DNA of 34,119 nucleotides from a virus. Numbering within the stretch: position 1 is the first letter of the stretch; every line of letters starts with the position of its first letter. The notes below the pieces were generated by a model that saw only the letters and a program-made list of their open reading frames with translations, ran no database searches and had not been told where the DNA came from. Position numbers and translations under genes: made by a program. Shown piece by piece: positions 18,398 to 25,872 of this stretch. The stretch lies in IMG/VR virus record IMGVR_UViG_3300042154_001974, positions 1 through 34,119 of that record; one strand, given 5' to 3'.

Positions 18398-19285
18398 ATG
18401 AGTTCAGCCTTCAAAACATTAAAACAGTCGGACGTTACAATCGTTCCCTATTCCGCTAATAAACAGTGGAGTATAACAAGTGCGTCTTTAAGTGATTACA
18501 ACATAACTGTTTTTCAAGGTTTAAATACTCCTGTACAAGGATATGGCGGAACTAACCCATCAGGATTAGCCGACTATGTAGGCAGTGGACCTGTATTTAA
18601 TCCATCTACCTTCGCGACCACAACTAATGGTGAATATAAAGCATTAGTTTATCGTTCAATCAAACAACTATACTACCAAAATTACCTAACCAGTTCATGG
18701 TTGCAGTCATCGTCATCATATGACAATTATGATACGTCAACTGCGGGATATGGTACAGGAAATGAGGTAAAAAAATATTTCCCTACAGGATCTAACGAAA
18801 CTATCCAAATATTGTCTATTCCATACAATATATTTGGAAATAATATAGTACCTGCGTCGTTTACTGTCAATAGTAGCGCGTATAACGTTGTTGATGATGG
18901 GGACGGCAACTTGTATGACTCTGATGTTTTAGTCGGTAATATCGCGTATTCTCACGGTATAGCCGTAATAACTAACCAATTATATCAAAATATTTTCACT
19001 AGTTCATTTAATTTGGCATTTAAGGGTGATACTACCATTTATAACAACGAAATACGTTGTAATATCAATGAAAATGACTTTAACATGTCATTAAACCCAT
19101 CAATCATATCAGATGGTAGTGGTTCAATGTATTCATTTGCTACACAATCTTATTTTCATCCATACGCAACAACTGTTGGTTTATATAATGATACTAATGA
19201 GTTACTTGCTGTAGCTAAGCTTAGTACTCCAATTCCTATACCATCTAACACTGATATGACATTTGTTGTTAAATTTGATACATAA
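18398..19285 (+). CDS. Virion structural protein, paralogue of the previous gene
   Basis: A 295-residue protein starting four bases after the previous stop codon. An overlapping ATG at 18394 is in another frame and was not chosen. Segments such as TNGEYKALVYRSIKQLYYQN and NEVKKYFPTGSNETIQILSI resemble marine-phage structural proteins. The C-terminus (ATTVGLYNDTNELLAVAKLS, ending VVKFDT) is shared with the preceding gene, so the two are tandem paralogues. It is the last gene of the structural block; its stop overlaps the start of the ParB-like gene by one base. Confidence 0.6.
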   Translation: MSSAFKTLKQSDVTIVPYSANKQWSITSASLSDYNITVFQGLNTPVQGYGGTNPSGLADYVGSGPVFNPSTFATTTNGEYKALVYRSIKQLYYQNYLTSSWLQSSSSYDNYDTSTAGYGTGNEVKKYFPTGSNETIQILSIPYNIFGNNIVPASFTVNSSAYNVVDDGDGNLYDSDVLVGNIAYSHGIAVITNQLYQNIFTSSFNLAFKGDTTIYNNEIRCNINENDFNMSLNPSIISDGSGSMYSFATQSYFHPYATTVGLYNDTNELLAVAKLSTPIPIPSNTDMTFVVKFDT

Positions 19286-19668
19286 TGATTAAATTAATAA
19301 ACATATTAAAAGAGATAAAAGAAGATATTAAAATAGTCTTATATAATAAAGGGAAAGATGTAGGAGCAGATTTAGATTTTTCTGATGAAGATATTAAGAA
19401 TGCTCCTAAAGTACAGATACCCCTTAGCAAGCTGGTTCGCTATGAACCCGCTATAAAGATGAAATCACCTGAATCTATTAAAATTGTTAAGCGCTTAGTT
19501 AGTAAATATAAGAGTGGCAAAACAATAGATCCAATATTAGTTCGTAAAAAAGGAAATAAATTTCAAATTTTAGATGGTCACCATAGATATACTGCAGCTA
19601 AACTCGCAGGTTTATCAAGCATAAATGCTATCATAGTCCCAGATGAAAATATCACAAAAGGTGAGTAA
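19285..19668 (+). CDS. ParB/Srx-like domain protein with N-terminal capsid-targeting-like peptide
   Basis: A 127-residue protein. Residues 1-10 (MIKLINILKE) match the recurring short N-terminal peptide of this window and end in L-x-E, a possible prohead-protease site. Residues 40-120 are a ParB/sulfiredoxin-type domain: IPLSKLVRYEP, then DPILVRKKGNKFQILDGHHR (D97, H99, H100, R101) and YTAAKLAG. Members act as DNA-binding partition factors, nucleases or NTP-using enzymes; which applies here is unknown. There is no HTH domain, so it is not a full plasmid ParB. It overlaps the last structural gene by one base. Packaging into the head is inferred only from the N-terminal peptide. Confidence 0.75.
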   Translation: MIKLINILKEIKEDIKIVLYNKGKDVGADLDFSDEDIKNAPKVQIPLSKLVRYEPAIKMKSPESIKIVKRLVSKYKSGKTIDPILVRKKGNKFQILDGHHRYTAAKLAGLSSINAIIVPDENITKGE

Positions 19669-19680
19669 TAATTAAAGTTT

Positions 19681-20142
19681 ATGAATAAATGGTTGCATTA
19701 CCTAGATGATGGTACACTCGCTGAGTGGCCAGAAATATTAGAACCACAATATTATGGTTTTATCTATATTATCCGAAATAAAACAAATAATAAGTTTTAT
19801 ATAGGTAAAAAAGCATTCTTCCACAACAAGAAGAAGAAACTCACCAAAAAAGAATTAGCTGAACAATCCGGACCAGGACGTAGGTCAACTACTAAAACCG
19901 AACAGGTAGATAGTGGATGGAAAGCATATTGGGGCAGTTCTAAAGAATTACTCGCGGATGTGAAGCAATTAGGTGAAGATCAATTTGAACGTGTTATATT
20001 ACAATTCTGTGATACTAAAAAACAACAAACATATTATGAGATATATCATCAAATTGTATATGGAGTTCTACATACCGAGAATTGCTATAATGATAACATT
20101 TTAGGCAAGTTCTTCCGTAAAGATTTGGCCCCGCAGGAATAA
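19681..20142 (+). CDS. GIY-YIG family endonuclease
   Basis: A 153-residue protein with a GIY-YIG core: G26-F-I-Y29 (YYGFIYIIRN) and Y40-I-G42 (FYIGKKAF), followed by a basic segment (HNKKKKLTKKEL) and later YEIYHQIVYGVL with conserved-looking Glu and Tyr. GIY-YIG enzymes make DNA nicks or double-strand breaks; in T4-like phages they include homing endonucleases (Seg) and the host-DNA-degrading EndoII. The usual homing-enzyme DNA-binding repeats are not visible, so a non-homing role in DNA processing is possible. It lies between the tail module and the primase gene, a place where free-standing endonucleases often insert. Confidence 0.75.
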   Translation: MNKWLHYLDDGTLAEWPEILEPQYYGFIYIIRNKTNNKFYIGKKAFFHNKKKKLTKKELAEQSGPGRRSTTKTEQVDSGWKAYWGSSKELLADVKQLGEDQFERVILQFCDTKKQQTYYEIYHQIVYGVLHTENCYNDNILGKFFRKDLAPQE

Positions 20143-20159
20143 GACGTTAACTTCTATGC

Positions 20160-21098
20160 ATGCTAAATGCCGCATTAGTAAGTACAGTAAATAGTGTGTT
20201 GGGTAAGGGAAAAGAAACAAGTGGTAATAACTACGCGTACCATTGTCCATTCTGTCAACATCATAAGCCAAAACTAGAGGTTAATCTAGTACCTAACTCC
20301 AAAGGTGAGAACTTTTGGCATTGTTGGGTTTGCAACGCTAAAGGCAAATCCTTACTTGGTTTATTCAAGAAACTTAAGGTACCTCAAGACAAAATACTTG
20401 AGTTACGTTCTATACTCAACTACACTGATAAGAAGGATGAGGAAGAAGTAGATATTACTAAAATAGAGTTACCCAAAGAATACAAATCATTACTCAGTAT
20501 ACAACGTACAGATATTTCAGCTAAACATGCATTAGCATATCTTAAGAAACGAGGTATTACTAAAGAAGATATTCTCAAATATAATATTGGTTTTTGTGAG
20601 GAAGGACGTTACAAAAATATGATTGTAGTACCATCGTATAATAAAGATGGGTCTATTAATTATTTTATTGCTCGTTCATTTGAAAAAGATCCATCACGCA
20701 AGTATGATAGTCCTAAGTGTAATAAAAACGCTATTATTGGACTAGAATATTTTATTAATTGGGATATACCAGTTATACTATGTGAAGGTATATTTGATGC
20801 TATTGCTATTAAGCGTAATGTAATACCATTATTTGGTAAAACAATTCCTAAGGCATTGATGATGAAACTAGTAGAAACTAACGTTAAAACAGTTTATATA
20901 GCGTTAGATAAGGATGCTCTTAAGGATGCTTTGAAATACGCTGAGGAATTACTTAACTTGGGTAAAGACGTTTATCTGGTGGATTTAGATGATAAGGATC
21001 CATCTGAAATGGGTTTTGAGAAATTTACCTCATTAGTCCATAAAGCAGAACAACTAACATTAAGTGAATTAATATATAAAAAAATAGAACTATCATGA
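20160..21098 (+). CDS. 61: DNA primase, gp61-like (zinc finger plus Toprim)
   Basis: A 312-residue protein of the DnaG-type primase architecture, short as in T4 gp61 (342). A zinc-binding domain has Cys29, Cys32 (CPFC), Cys55 and Cys58 (CWVC). The Toprim domain contains CEGIFDA (Glu209) and an Asp-rich motif ALDKDALKDA, with a final VDLDDKDPSEMGF. It would make RNA primers for lagging-strand synthesis with a gp41-type helicase, which is not in this window. Its stop overlaps the next start (ATGA). All catalytic motifs appear intact. An ATG at 20160 with the zinc finger at residue 29 fits the family. Confidence 0.88.
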   Translation: MLNAALVSTVNSVLGKGKETSGNNYAYHCPFCQHHKPKLEVNLVPNSKGENFWHCWVCNAKGKSLLGLFKKLKVPQDKILELRSILNYTDKKDEEEVDITKIELPKEYKSLLSIQRTDISAKHALAYLKKRGITKEDILKYNIGFCEEGRYKNMIVVPSYNKDGSINYFIARSFEKDPSRKYDSPKCNKNAIIGLEYFINWDIPVILCEGIFDAIAIKRNVIPLFGKTIPKALMMKLVETNVKTVYIALDKDALKDALKYAEELLNLGKDVYLVDLDDKDPSEMGFEKFTSLVHKAEQLTLSELIYKKIELS

Positions 21099-21883
21099 TA
21101 GACAAAAACGCAAACATCATCAAGGATCCTAAGATTAAAAGGATTGTTGAGTACAGTGAAGACAACAAACAAATAAATGTATTAGACCAACGTTTCTATA
21201 GACGAAATGATGCTTACTACCCATCAGTATCTAGTATATTGAATTATTTTCCTAAGAATCAATTTTTCCATTCATGGTTAAAGGATGTAGGGCATAATAG
21301 TGATATTATTGCTAATAAAGCCGCCGCTGAAGGTACTCAAGTACACAACGCGGTTGAATCATTTATCAATGGTGAGGAAATTTCATGGATTGATGAGTAT
21401 GGTAATGCTAAGTATTCACTAGATGTATGGAAGATGATACTTAAATTTGCTGACTTTTGGAATAGATTTAAACCAGAATTAGTGGCTGCTGAGTACCATT
21501 TATTCTCAGATGAACACAAATACGCTGGAACTGCTGACTTAATTGTTAAATTCCGTGATAAATTGTGGTTAATGGATGTTAAAACGTCAAATTCACTACA
21601 TACTTCGTACGATTTACAGTTAGCTGCGTATGCTAAAGCGTGGAATGAAACACATAATGAGAAAATTGAGGAAACAGGTATTATATGGTTAAAAGCAAAT
21701 ACACGTGGAGAAGATAAAAAAGGCGAGAAAGTTCAAGGTAAAGGTTGGGAATTAAAACATATTAGTGACATCGATACTAATTTCAAGATATTCCAAAATA
21801 TATACGAGATATATAGACTTGAAAACCCTGACGCTAAACCTGCTACTGAAACGTTACCTACAACTGTTAAATTAGCTGAGTAA
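21095..21883 (+). CDS. PD-(D/E)XK nuclease, RecB/Cas4-like
   Basis: A 262-residue protein. The nuclease core is visible: Glu near residue 134 (LVAAEYHLFS), Asp148 in AGTADLIV, D161-V-K163 in LMDVKTSN, and the downstream QxxxY (DLQLAAYAKAW) typical of RecB/AddB-type exonucleases. An upstream segment AAAEGTQVHNAVESFING is also typical of that group. It overlaps the primase stop by four bases and is probably co-translated, so a role in replication or recombination is likely. The four-Cys iron-sulfur cluster of Cas4 is absent. It ends just before a candidate late promoter. Confidence 0.82.
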   Translation: MIDKNANIIKDPKIKRIVEYSEDNKQINVLDQRFYRRNDAYYPSVSSILNYFPKNQFFHSWLKDVGHNSDIIANKAAAEGTQVHNAVESFINGEEISWIDEYGNAKYSLDVWKMILKFADFWNRFKPELVAAEYHLFSDEHKYAGTADLIVKFRDKLWLMDVKTSNSLHTSYDLQLAAYAKAWNETHNEKIEETGIIWLKANTRGEDKKGEKVQGKGWELKHISDIDTNFKIFQNIYEIYRLENPDAKPATETLPTTVKLAE

Positions 21884-21884
21884 A

Positions 21885-21892
21885 TATTTATC
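21885..21892 (+). promoter_or_regulatory. Candidate late promoter core TATTTATC
   Basis: TATTTATC in the 28-base gap after the PD-(D/E)XK gene, 19 bases before the ATG at 21912. It differs from the majority octamer by the last base and matches the copy at 31276. It would drive the accessory block that begins with the nucleotidyltransferase fusion. Confidence 0.45.
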
Positions 21893-21911
21893 GTCAGTTA
21901 AAAATAACAAT

Positions 21912-23216
21912 ATGCCATCTAACTATATATCATTGTCTTCATTATTAAAAGAAGAAGAATCTAATAATCTCGCTAACCCAGCGGGAATAGTATTCTATCC
22001 TGGTAACTTCAAACCACCACATAAGGGACACTATGCATCTGTTATGGAATTGGCCGCTAGAGCATACACAATCAAAATTATTGTTATTATTAGTAGTAAA
22101 ACTAATGACAATATCACACCTGATGAAAGTATGGCTATTTGGGATATATTCTTAAAAGCTAACCCAAATCCAAAAATAGAAATTAGACTATCAAATAACA
22201 AAACACCAATACAAGACATATTCCAAGCATTTGATGGTGATTTGAATTTAAAAGCATATGTTGCATTGGGTGCTGGTGAGGCTGATGATGCGAGTTATAT
22301 TCAAGCACTTACTAAAGCATTTGGTACTAGAGTAATGCCATTATATGTTCAAGAGAAATTTTTAGTTAATGGCGCTCCTATCTCAAGCACATATGTTAGA
22401 GAAGTTATAGTTAGACTTAATCAATACGCTGCCGCAGTTCGTTCAACACAAAGAGATACAACTGACTTTAGTAAAGCTAGAAATGGATATCTTAACACAC
22501 TAGAGGAATTTAAGAATTGTTTTCCTGATGCTGTTATGCAAAAAGGATTTTTTGATGATATAATGCGTGTATTAGGTATTGATTATATTTCTGTAGATGA
22601 ATTACAAGAAAATACATTTGATGTTAGTTGGTGGAAGAGAATATTAAATGAAAATGAGGAAAAAGAACAAGCAATACATAAATTTATTGACTTTGCTAGG
22701 TTAGAATTAGGATTAAAAGTACTACCTCAAATAGAATTACTTGATGATTCAAGTATGGCTAAGGATATGCGTTCATTAGGTGGTTATAATCCATCTAGTA
22801 ATAAACTATTAGTTATCACTAATAATAGATTAACAGCGGATATTTTAAGAACTATCGCTCATGAATTAGTACACCGTAAACAAGATGAAGACAACCAACT
22901 TAATCCTGATTCAGGCTTAACAGGCTCACCTGAAGAAAATGAAGCTAACGCTATGGCTGGTGTGTTGTTAAGAAAGTATGGTGAACAACATGAAGAAATA
23001 TATGAAAGTTTAAGTGGTGTTGGTAAGGGCAAGAATTTAGAAGATATAGCTAAGCATCATAGTGTTGATATTAATGTTATTAAACAAGAACTTAAAAAAG
23101 GTCTTAATGTAGAAATGGAACATACTAAAGATAAGAAAACAGCACTTAAAATTGCTATTGATCATTTATGGGAAGACCCAAAATATTACACTAAATTGGC
23201 TAAAGCTAAGTTATAA
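21912..23216 (+). CDS. Nucleotidyltransferase (NMNAT/CoaD-type) fused to a zincin metallopeptidase and a DUF5661-like tail
   Basis: A 434-residue multidomain protein. Residues 1-14 (MPSNYISLSSLLKE) end in an L-x-E site like the packaging-type peptides elsewhere in the window. Residues 25-175 form a HIGH-type nucleotidyltransferase: H37-K-G-H40 in GNFKPPHKGHY and ISSTYVRE (157-164), the ATP-binding pair of NMN/nicotinate-mononucleotide and pantetheine-phosphate adenylyltransferases. Residues 255-365 hold H317-E-L-V-H321 followed by a Glu-rich SPEENEANA segment (341-344), a zinc metallopeptidase signature. The end (VEMEHTKDKKTALKIAIDHL) resembles DUF5661. All motifs look intact. The substrate is unknown; NAD synthesis is one possibility. 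A transcription unit probably starts here. Confidence 0.8.
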   Translation: MPSNYISLSSLLKEEESNNLANPAGIVFYPGNFKPPHKGHYASVMELAARAYTIKIIVIISSKTNDNITPDESMAIWDIFLKANPNPKIEIRLSNNKTPIQDIFQAFDGDLNLKAYVALGAGEADDASYIQALTKAFGTRVMPLYVQEKFLVNGAPISSTYVREVIVRLNQYAAAVRSTQRDTTDFSKARNGYLNTLEEFKNCFPDAVMQKGFFDDIMRVLGIDYISVDELQENTFDVSWWKRILNENEEKEQAIHKFIDFARLELGLKVLPQIELLDDSSMAKDMRSLGGYNPSSNKLLVITNNRLTADILRTIAHELVHRKQDEDNQLNPDSGLTGSPEENEANAMAGVLLRKYGEQHEEIYESLSGVGKGKNLEDIAKHHSVDINVIKQELKKGLNVEMEHTKDKKTALKIAIDHLWEDPKYYTKLAKAKL

Positions 23217-23217
23217 T

Positions 23218-23586
23218 ATGGTTGGTAAAAAGTTTCATGGTTATGATTGGATTGAAATAGCACCTAACAATTATACTTTTAATACCCCAGGTAACAAGTA
23301 TATAGTTGAATTTGAAAATCAAGGTAATGATGACTACAATGTAGTATTCAAAACTGTTGATAAACTTGAAGACTCAACTAACGAAGGTGTTCAATTTAAA
23401 GTTATGGCTACTATACTAGAAATAGTTCAGCACTTTATTGCGGCTTATCCATATAAAGCACTTACCTTCAAACCCAGAGATGGGCGTCGACATAAGTTGT
23501 ATAAGTTATTTATAGACAATAATTTTTCACCTAACGACTATCATTTCTATTTCAGACCCGATATAATAAAAATGGTTAAAAAATGA
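23218..23586 (+). CDS. Conserved phage protein, untagged paralogue of the 25443 gene
   Basis: A 122-residue protein. I chose the ATG at 23218 because an earlier in-frame ATG at 23152 would lie inside the preceding gene and add residues unlike any homologue. The body (YTFNTPGNKYIVEF, YNVVFKTVDKLEDS, VMATILEIVQHFIAAYP, HKLYKLFIDNNF, ending in KK) aligns along its length with the product of the gene at 25443. Unlike that protein it lacks the MIKLTNILQE-type N-terminus. The fold seems alpha/beta; function unknown. A stray TATTTATA inside it (23507) is presumably chance. Its stop overlaps the start of the HAD gene. Confidence 0.65.
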   Translation: MVGKKFHGYDWIEIAPNNYTFNTPGNKYIVEFENQGNDDYNVVFKTVDKLEDSTNEGVQFKVMATILEIVQHFIAAYPYKALTFKPRDGRRHKLYKLFIDNNFSPNDYHFYFRPDIIKMVKK

Positions 23587-24053
23587 GTTATACAATTTAT
23601 TGCGATTTAGATGGAGTATTAGTTGATTTCGCTGGTGGATATTTTAAGTTAACAGGCTTAAACATATCAAAATACCAACCAAGTACTCCTCAATTTTGGA
23701 TACCTGTTGATAGAGAAGGACCAAGATGGTGGGCTACTTTGAATTGGATGAATGATGGAAAATTATTATGGGATTATATTAAAGGTTATAAACCACATAT
23801 TCTATCATCTCCATCACGAAGTAATAGCTCTAGAATAGGTAAAGACGCTTGGGTGAGAATGAATTTAAAACCTGACTATAAGTCATTGTTACTATATCCA
23901 AGACATGAAAAACAAAATTTTTCTGGTGAAAATAAAATATTAATAGATGACATGGCTAATACTATTGAGGAATGGAACGCTAAAGGTGGCGTTGGCATTC
24001 ACCACACATCAACAGCAGATACTATTAAACAACTTAAAGAATTAGGGTTATGA
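23583..24053 (+). CDS. HAD-superfamily phosphatase, 5'(3')-deoxyribonucleotidase-like
   Basis: A 156-residue protein with HAD motif I at residues 8-12 (D8-L-D10-G-V, nucleophile and acid/base Asp), a motif II Ser in ILSSPSR, a basic region with WVRMNLKP, and the motif IV acidic pair in ILIDDMANTIEEW. Size and the short cap fit the 5'(3')-deoxyribonucleotidase branch, which removes phosphate from deoxynucleoside monophosphates. In a phage it would help tune dNTP pools. It overlaps both neighbours by four bases, so the three genes are probably translated together. No capsid-targeting-like N-terminus is present. Confidence 0.8.
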   Translation: MSYTIYCDLDGVLVDFAGGYFKLTGLNISKYQPSTPQFWIPVDREGPRWWATLNWMNDGKLLWDYIKGYKPHILSSPSRSNSSRIGKDAWVRMNLKPDYKSLLLYPRHEKQNFSGENKILIDDMANTIEEWNAKGGVGIHHTSTADTIKQLKELGL

Positions 24054-24631
24054 GTGTAAATGATAATACATTAAAAAAAGAATTTAGTCAACGTGATGTA
24101 AACCGTGCTAGAAACTTACTTACTAAGAAATTTGGTGACGCCACTGGCATCCAATCTGGTTATACTAAACAAGTAGTAGAACATAGTGAAGGTGAAGTAT
24201 GGGAAGAAGATGGTAGAAAATGGACTATTAAAAACGGTATCAAACAAACTGTAACTAAGTTTGACGCTATTAAGAAACTATCAGTAGTACCATTACTATG
24301 TCCTAACTGTAGTAAACCCATGAAAAATAGTGACACTATACGTAAAATGTACTTTATTCATGGAATGTGTCTAGATTGTGTGATTAGGATGGAATCTAAA
24401 CTGAAACTTGAGGGAAAATACAAGGAATATGAGAGTAGATTACTTAATCTTAACAAAAATGCTGAGATGGATGATATGCTAGCCATGCTAGATGATTGGG
24501 CTAATCAACGTGATGATGCGTTTATTACTGAAGCAGGTGATATTGAACAGTGGAGTGGCGGCGAAAATCGACATGAAGCTATAAAACAACTAAAAGAAAA
24601 CATCAAGAAATTCAGGGATACACAGATATAA
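24050..24631 (+). CDS. Zinc-ribbon protein, unknown
   Basis: A 193-residue protein with one zinc-ribbon: C84-P-N-C87 and C107-L-D-C110. Before it is a conserved-looking section VWEEDGRKWTIKNGIKQTVT; after it come helices (IRMESKLKLEGKYKEYESRL) and an acidic tail. I recall similar proteins in T4-like marine phages as conserved hypotheticals. It might bind nucleic acid or another protein. It starts inside the stop of the HAD gene (ATGA) and ends before a 48-base gap with a double promoter-like motif. No packaging-type N-terminus is evident. Confidence 0.65.
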   Translation: MSVNDNTLKKEFSQRDVNRARNLLTKKFGDATGIQSGYTKQVVEHSEGEVWEEDGRKWTIKNGIKQTVTKFDAIKKLSVVPLLCPNCSKPMKNSDTIRKMYFIHGMCLDCVIRMESKLKLEGKYKEYESRLLNLNKNAEMDDMLAMLDDWANQRDDAFITEAGDIEQWSGGENRHEAIKQLKENIKKFRDTQI

Positions 24632-24648
24632 CATATTCCATTATTCCA

Positions 24649-24662
24649 TATTTATATTTATA
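24649..24662 (+). promoter_or_regulatory. Double candidate late promoter core (TATTTATATTTATA)
   Basis: Two overlapping copies of TATTTATA (24649-24656 and 24655-24662) lie in the 48-base gap before the ATG at 24680; the second ends 17 bases upstream. A doubled motif might give two start points or simply reflect AT-rich slippage. Confidence 0.5.
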
Positions 24663-24679
24663 TACGAAATTTCACAAAT

Positions 24680-25087
24680 ATGGATATTAATATCTCAACG
24701 GCTCCTCAAGGCGCACCTACTGAAGTAATGGCGAACTTTGTTTCAACATTATTTCATTCTCGTACTCAAGCGCACACTTTTCATTTACAAACTAATTCAT
24801 TCGCTGCTCATAAAGCACTAAACAAATACTATGATAGTATCATTGATTTAGTTGACAGTTTAATAGAATCATATCAAGGCCGTTACGGTGTATTAAAGGG
24901 ATACAAAGGCATGGCTGATGTGTTGGAATATGATGAAAATGTAGTAGTTAAATACTTTGAAGCACTTTGCATGTATGTTGAGAAAAACAGACCATTGCTC
25001 CCACAAGACTCATACATCCAGAACCAAATTGATGAGCTTATAGCGTTAATTGAATCCACTAAATATAAGTTAATCTACCTACACTAA
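24680..25087 (+). CDS. Ferritin/Dps-like helical protein (DUF5856-like)
   Basis: A 135-residue, all-helical protein. Its first helix (FHSRTQAHTFHLQTNSFAAH) and second helix (LNKYYDSIIDLVDSLIESYQ) carry His, Glu and Asp at spacings like those of ferritin-like four-helix proteins; I recall the family as DUF5856 in phages. Dps-type proteins bind DNA and oxidise iron, but the ferroxidase ligands cannot be confirmed here. It follows a doubled late-promoter-like motif, and its stop overlaps the start of the next gene. There is no capsid-targeting-like N-terminus. Confidence 0.6.
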   Translation: MDINISTAPQGAPTEVMANFVSTLFHSRTQAHTFHLQTNSFAAHKALNKYYDSIIDLVDSLIESYQGRYGVLKGYKGMADVLEYDENVVVKYFEALCMYVEKNRPLLPQDSYIQNQIDELIALIESTKYKLIYLH

Positions 25088-25443
25088 TGGTTAAATTATC
25101 TACCATATTAGCGGAGTTACTATCCGAAGCGGAAAACCCAAACGTTTACAAGTTTAGAGGTATTTTAATTACTGATACTGAAAACCGCGGACAAACAGAA
25201 ATATTATCTGATATACGTTCTATAGCAGGTGTTACAGTAGCAACATCTAAGGAATTGCCTACATCAGGAGATGTTACAGGTGCTAAATTCTATAAGACAG
25301 AACTTAATCTAAAGATTGACCCCCATCCATATAAAGGATTCTCAAGTCAAACACTTAAAACTATAGTTAACGATATTAAACGAATTGAAGGAGTAAGAAA
25401 CTTTACTCCTATTGGTAACGTTCAATTAACAAAACCATATTAG
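25087..25443 (+). CDS. Tagged small protein with ferredoxin-like repeat
   Basis: A 118-residue protein. The N-terminus MVKLSTILAELLSEAENPNV matches the recurring peptide and contains two possible L-x-E cleavage points (ILAE and LLSE before Ala). The body shows two similar halves, each with strand-helix-GV-strand: DIRSIAGVTV and DIKRIEGVRNF. This is the pattern of a ferredoxin-like beta-alpha-beta sandwich that I recall from phage proteins of unknown function. Its start overlaps the previous stop (TAATG) and its stop shares one base with the GTG start of the next gene. The packaged-protein role is inferred from the N-terminus alone. Confidence 0.65.
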   Translation: MVKLSTILAELLSEAENPNVYKFRGILITDTENRGQTEILSDIRSIAGVTVATSKELPTSGDVTGAKFYKTELNLKIDPHPYKGFSSQTLKTIVNDIKRIEGVRNFTPIGNVQLTKPY

Positions 25444-25862
25444 TGATTAAGTTAACTAACATATTACAAGAAGTACTAACTGAAGTTGGTGAAATCCAAA
25501 ACCCATATAAATGGAAATATGATTTTGTTGATGATGATGGTAACTACTTCTATTCATTTCGTACTCCTGAAAACAAATACACAGTTGGTATCACTTGGAA
25601 TGGTAATAACACATATGAATTATTATTTAATACTGTTGAGGAAATGGGAAGAGATACTCAAGAGAATGTAGCATTACGTGTGTTGTCTACAGTATTTGAA
25701 ATAGGATTAGACTTTGTCAAAAAACACCAACCAGATGATTTTATAGCTAGACCCACAGAACAAAAACGTGCTCGTGTATATAAAACATATATGGAAAAGA
25801 ATTTACCTGATGGATATAAATTAGTGACAATGGCTGACACATATCATTGGATAAAAAAATAA
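25443..25862 (+). CDS. Tagged paralogue of the 23218 gene (GTG start)
   Basis: A 139-residue protein. Translation begins at a GTG that shares its G with the preceding TAG; this start gives MIKLTNILQEVLTEVGE, matching the ATG-initiated peptides elsewhere, which supports the GTG choice. Residues 20-139 align with the 23218 gene product (NYFYSFRTPENKYTVGI, YELLFNTVEEMGRDTQENVA, STVFEIGLDF, ARVYKTYMEKNLP, ending KK). The paralogue lacks this N-terminus, so the peptide behaves like a detachable tag. Function of the body is unknown. Confidence 0.7.
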   Translation: MIKLTNILQEVLTEVGEIQNPYKWKYDFVDDDGNYFYSFRTPENKYTVGITWNGNNTYELLFNTVEEMGRDTQENVALRVLSTVFEIGLDFVKKHQPDDFIARPTEQKRARVYKTYMEKNLPDGYKLVTMADTYHWIKK

Positions 25863-25872
25863 AGTTAACCAA

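Noticed and set aside
20160-21883. Primase plus PD-(D/E)XK pair as a Cas4-like defence or CRISPR adaptation module
   Set aside because: The nuclease has no four-Cys cluster, and no Cas1, Cas2 or array is near. A replication/recombination role is simpler.
23152-23217. Longer in-frame start for the 122-residue protein
   Set aside because: It lies inside the end of the nucleotidyltransferase fusion, and the added residues have no counterpart in the paralogue at 25443. The ATG at 23218 fits the tight gene spacing.
23507-23514. TATTTATA inside the 122-residue gene as a promoter for the HAD gene
   Set aside because: It is within coding sequence, about 70 bases before the next start, far from the usual 3-19 base spacing. 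Chance copies are expected in AT-rich DNA; TATTTATC at 26231 was rejected on similar grounds.
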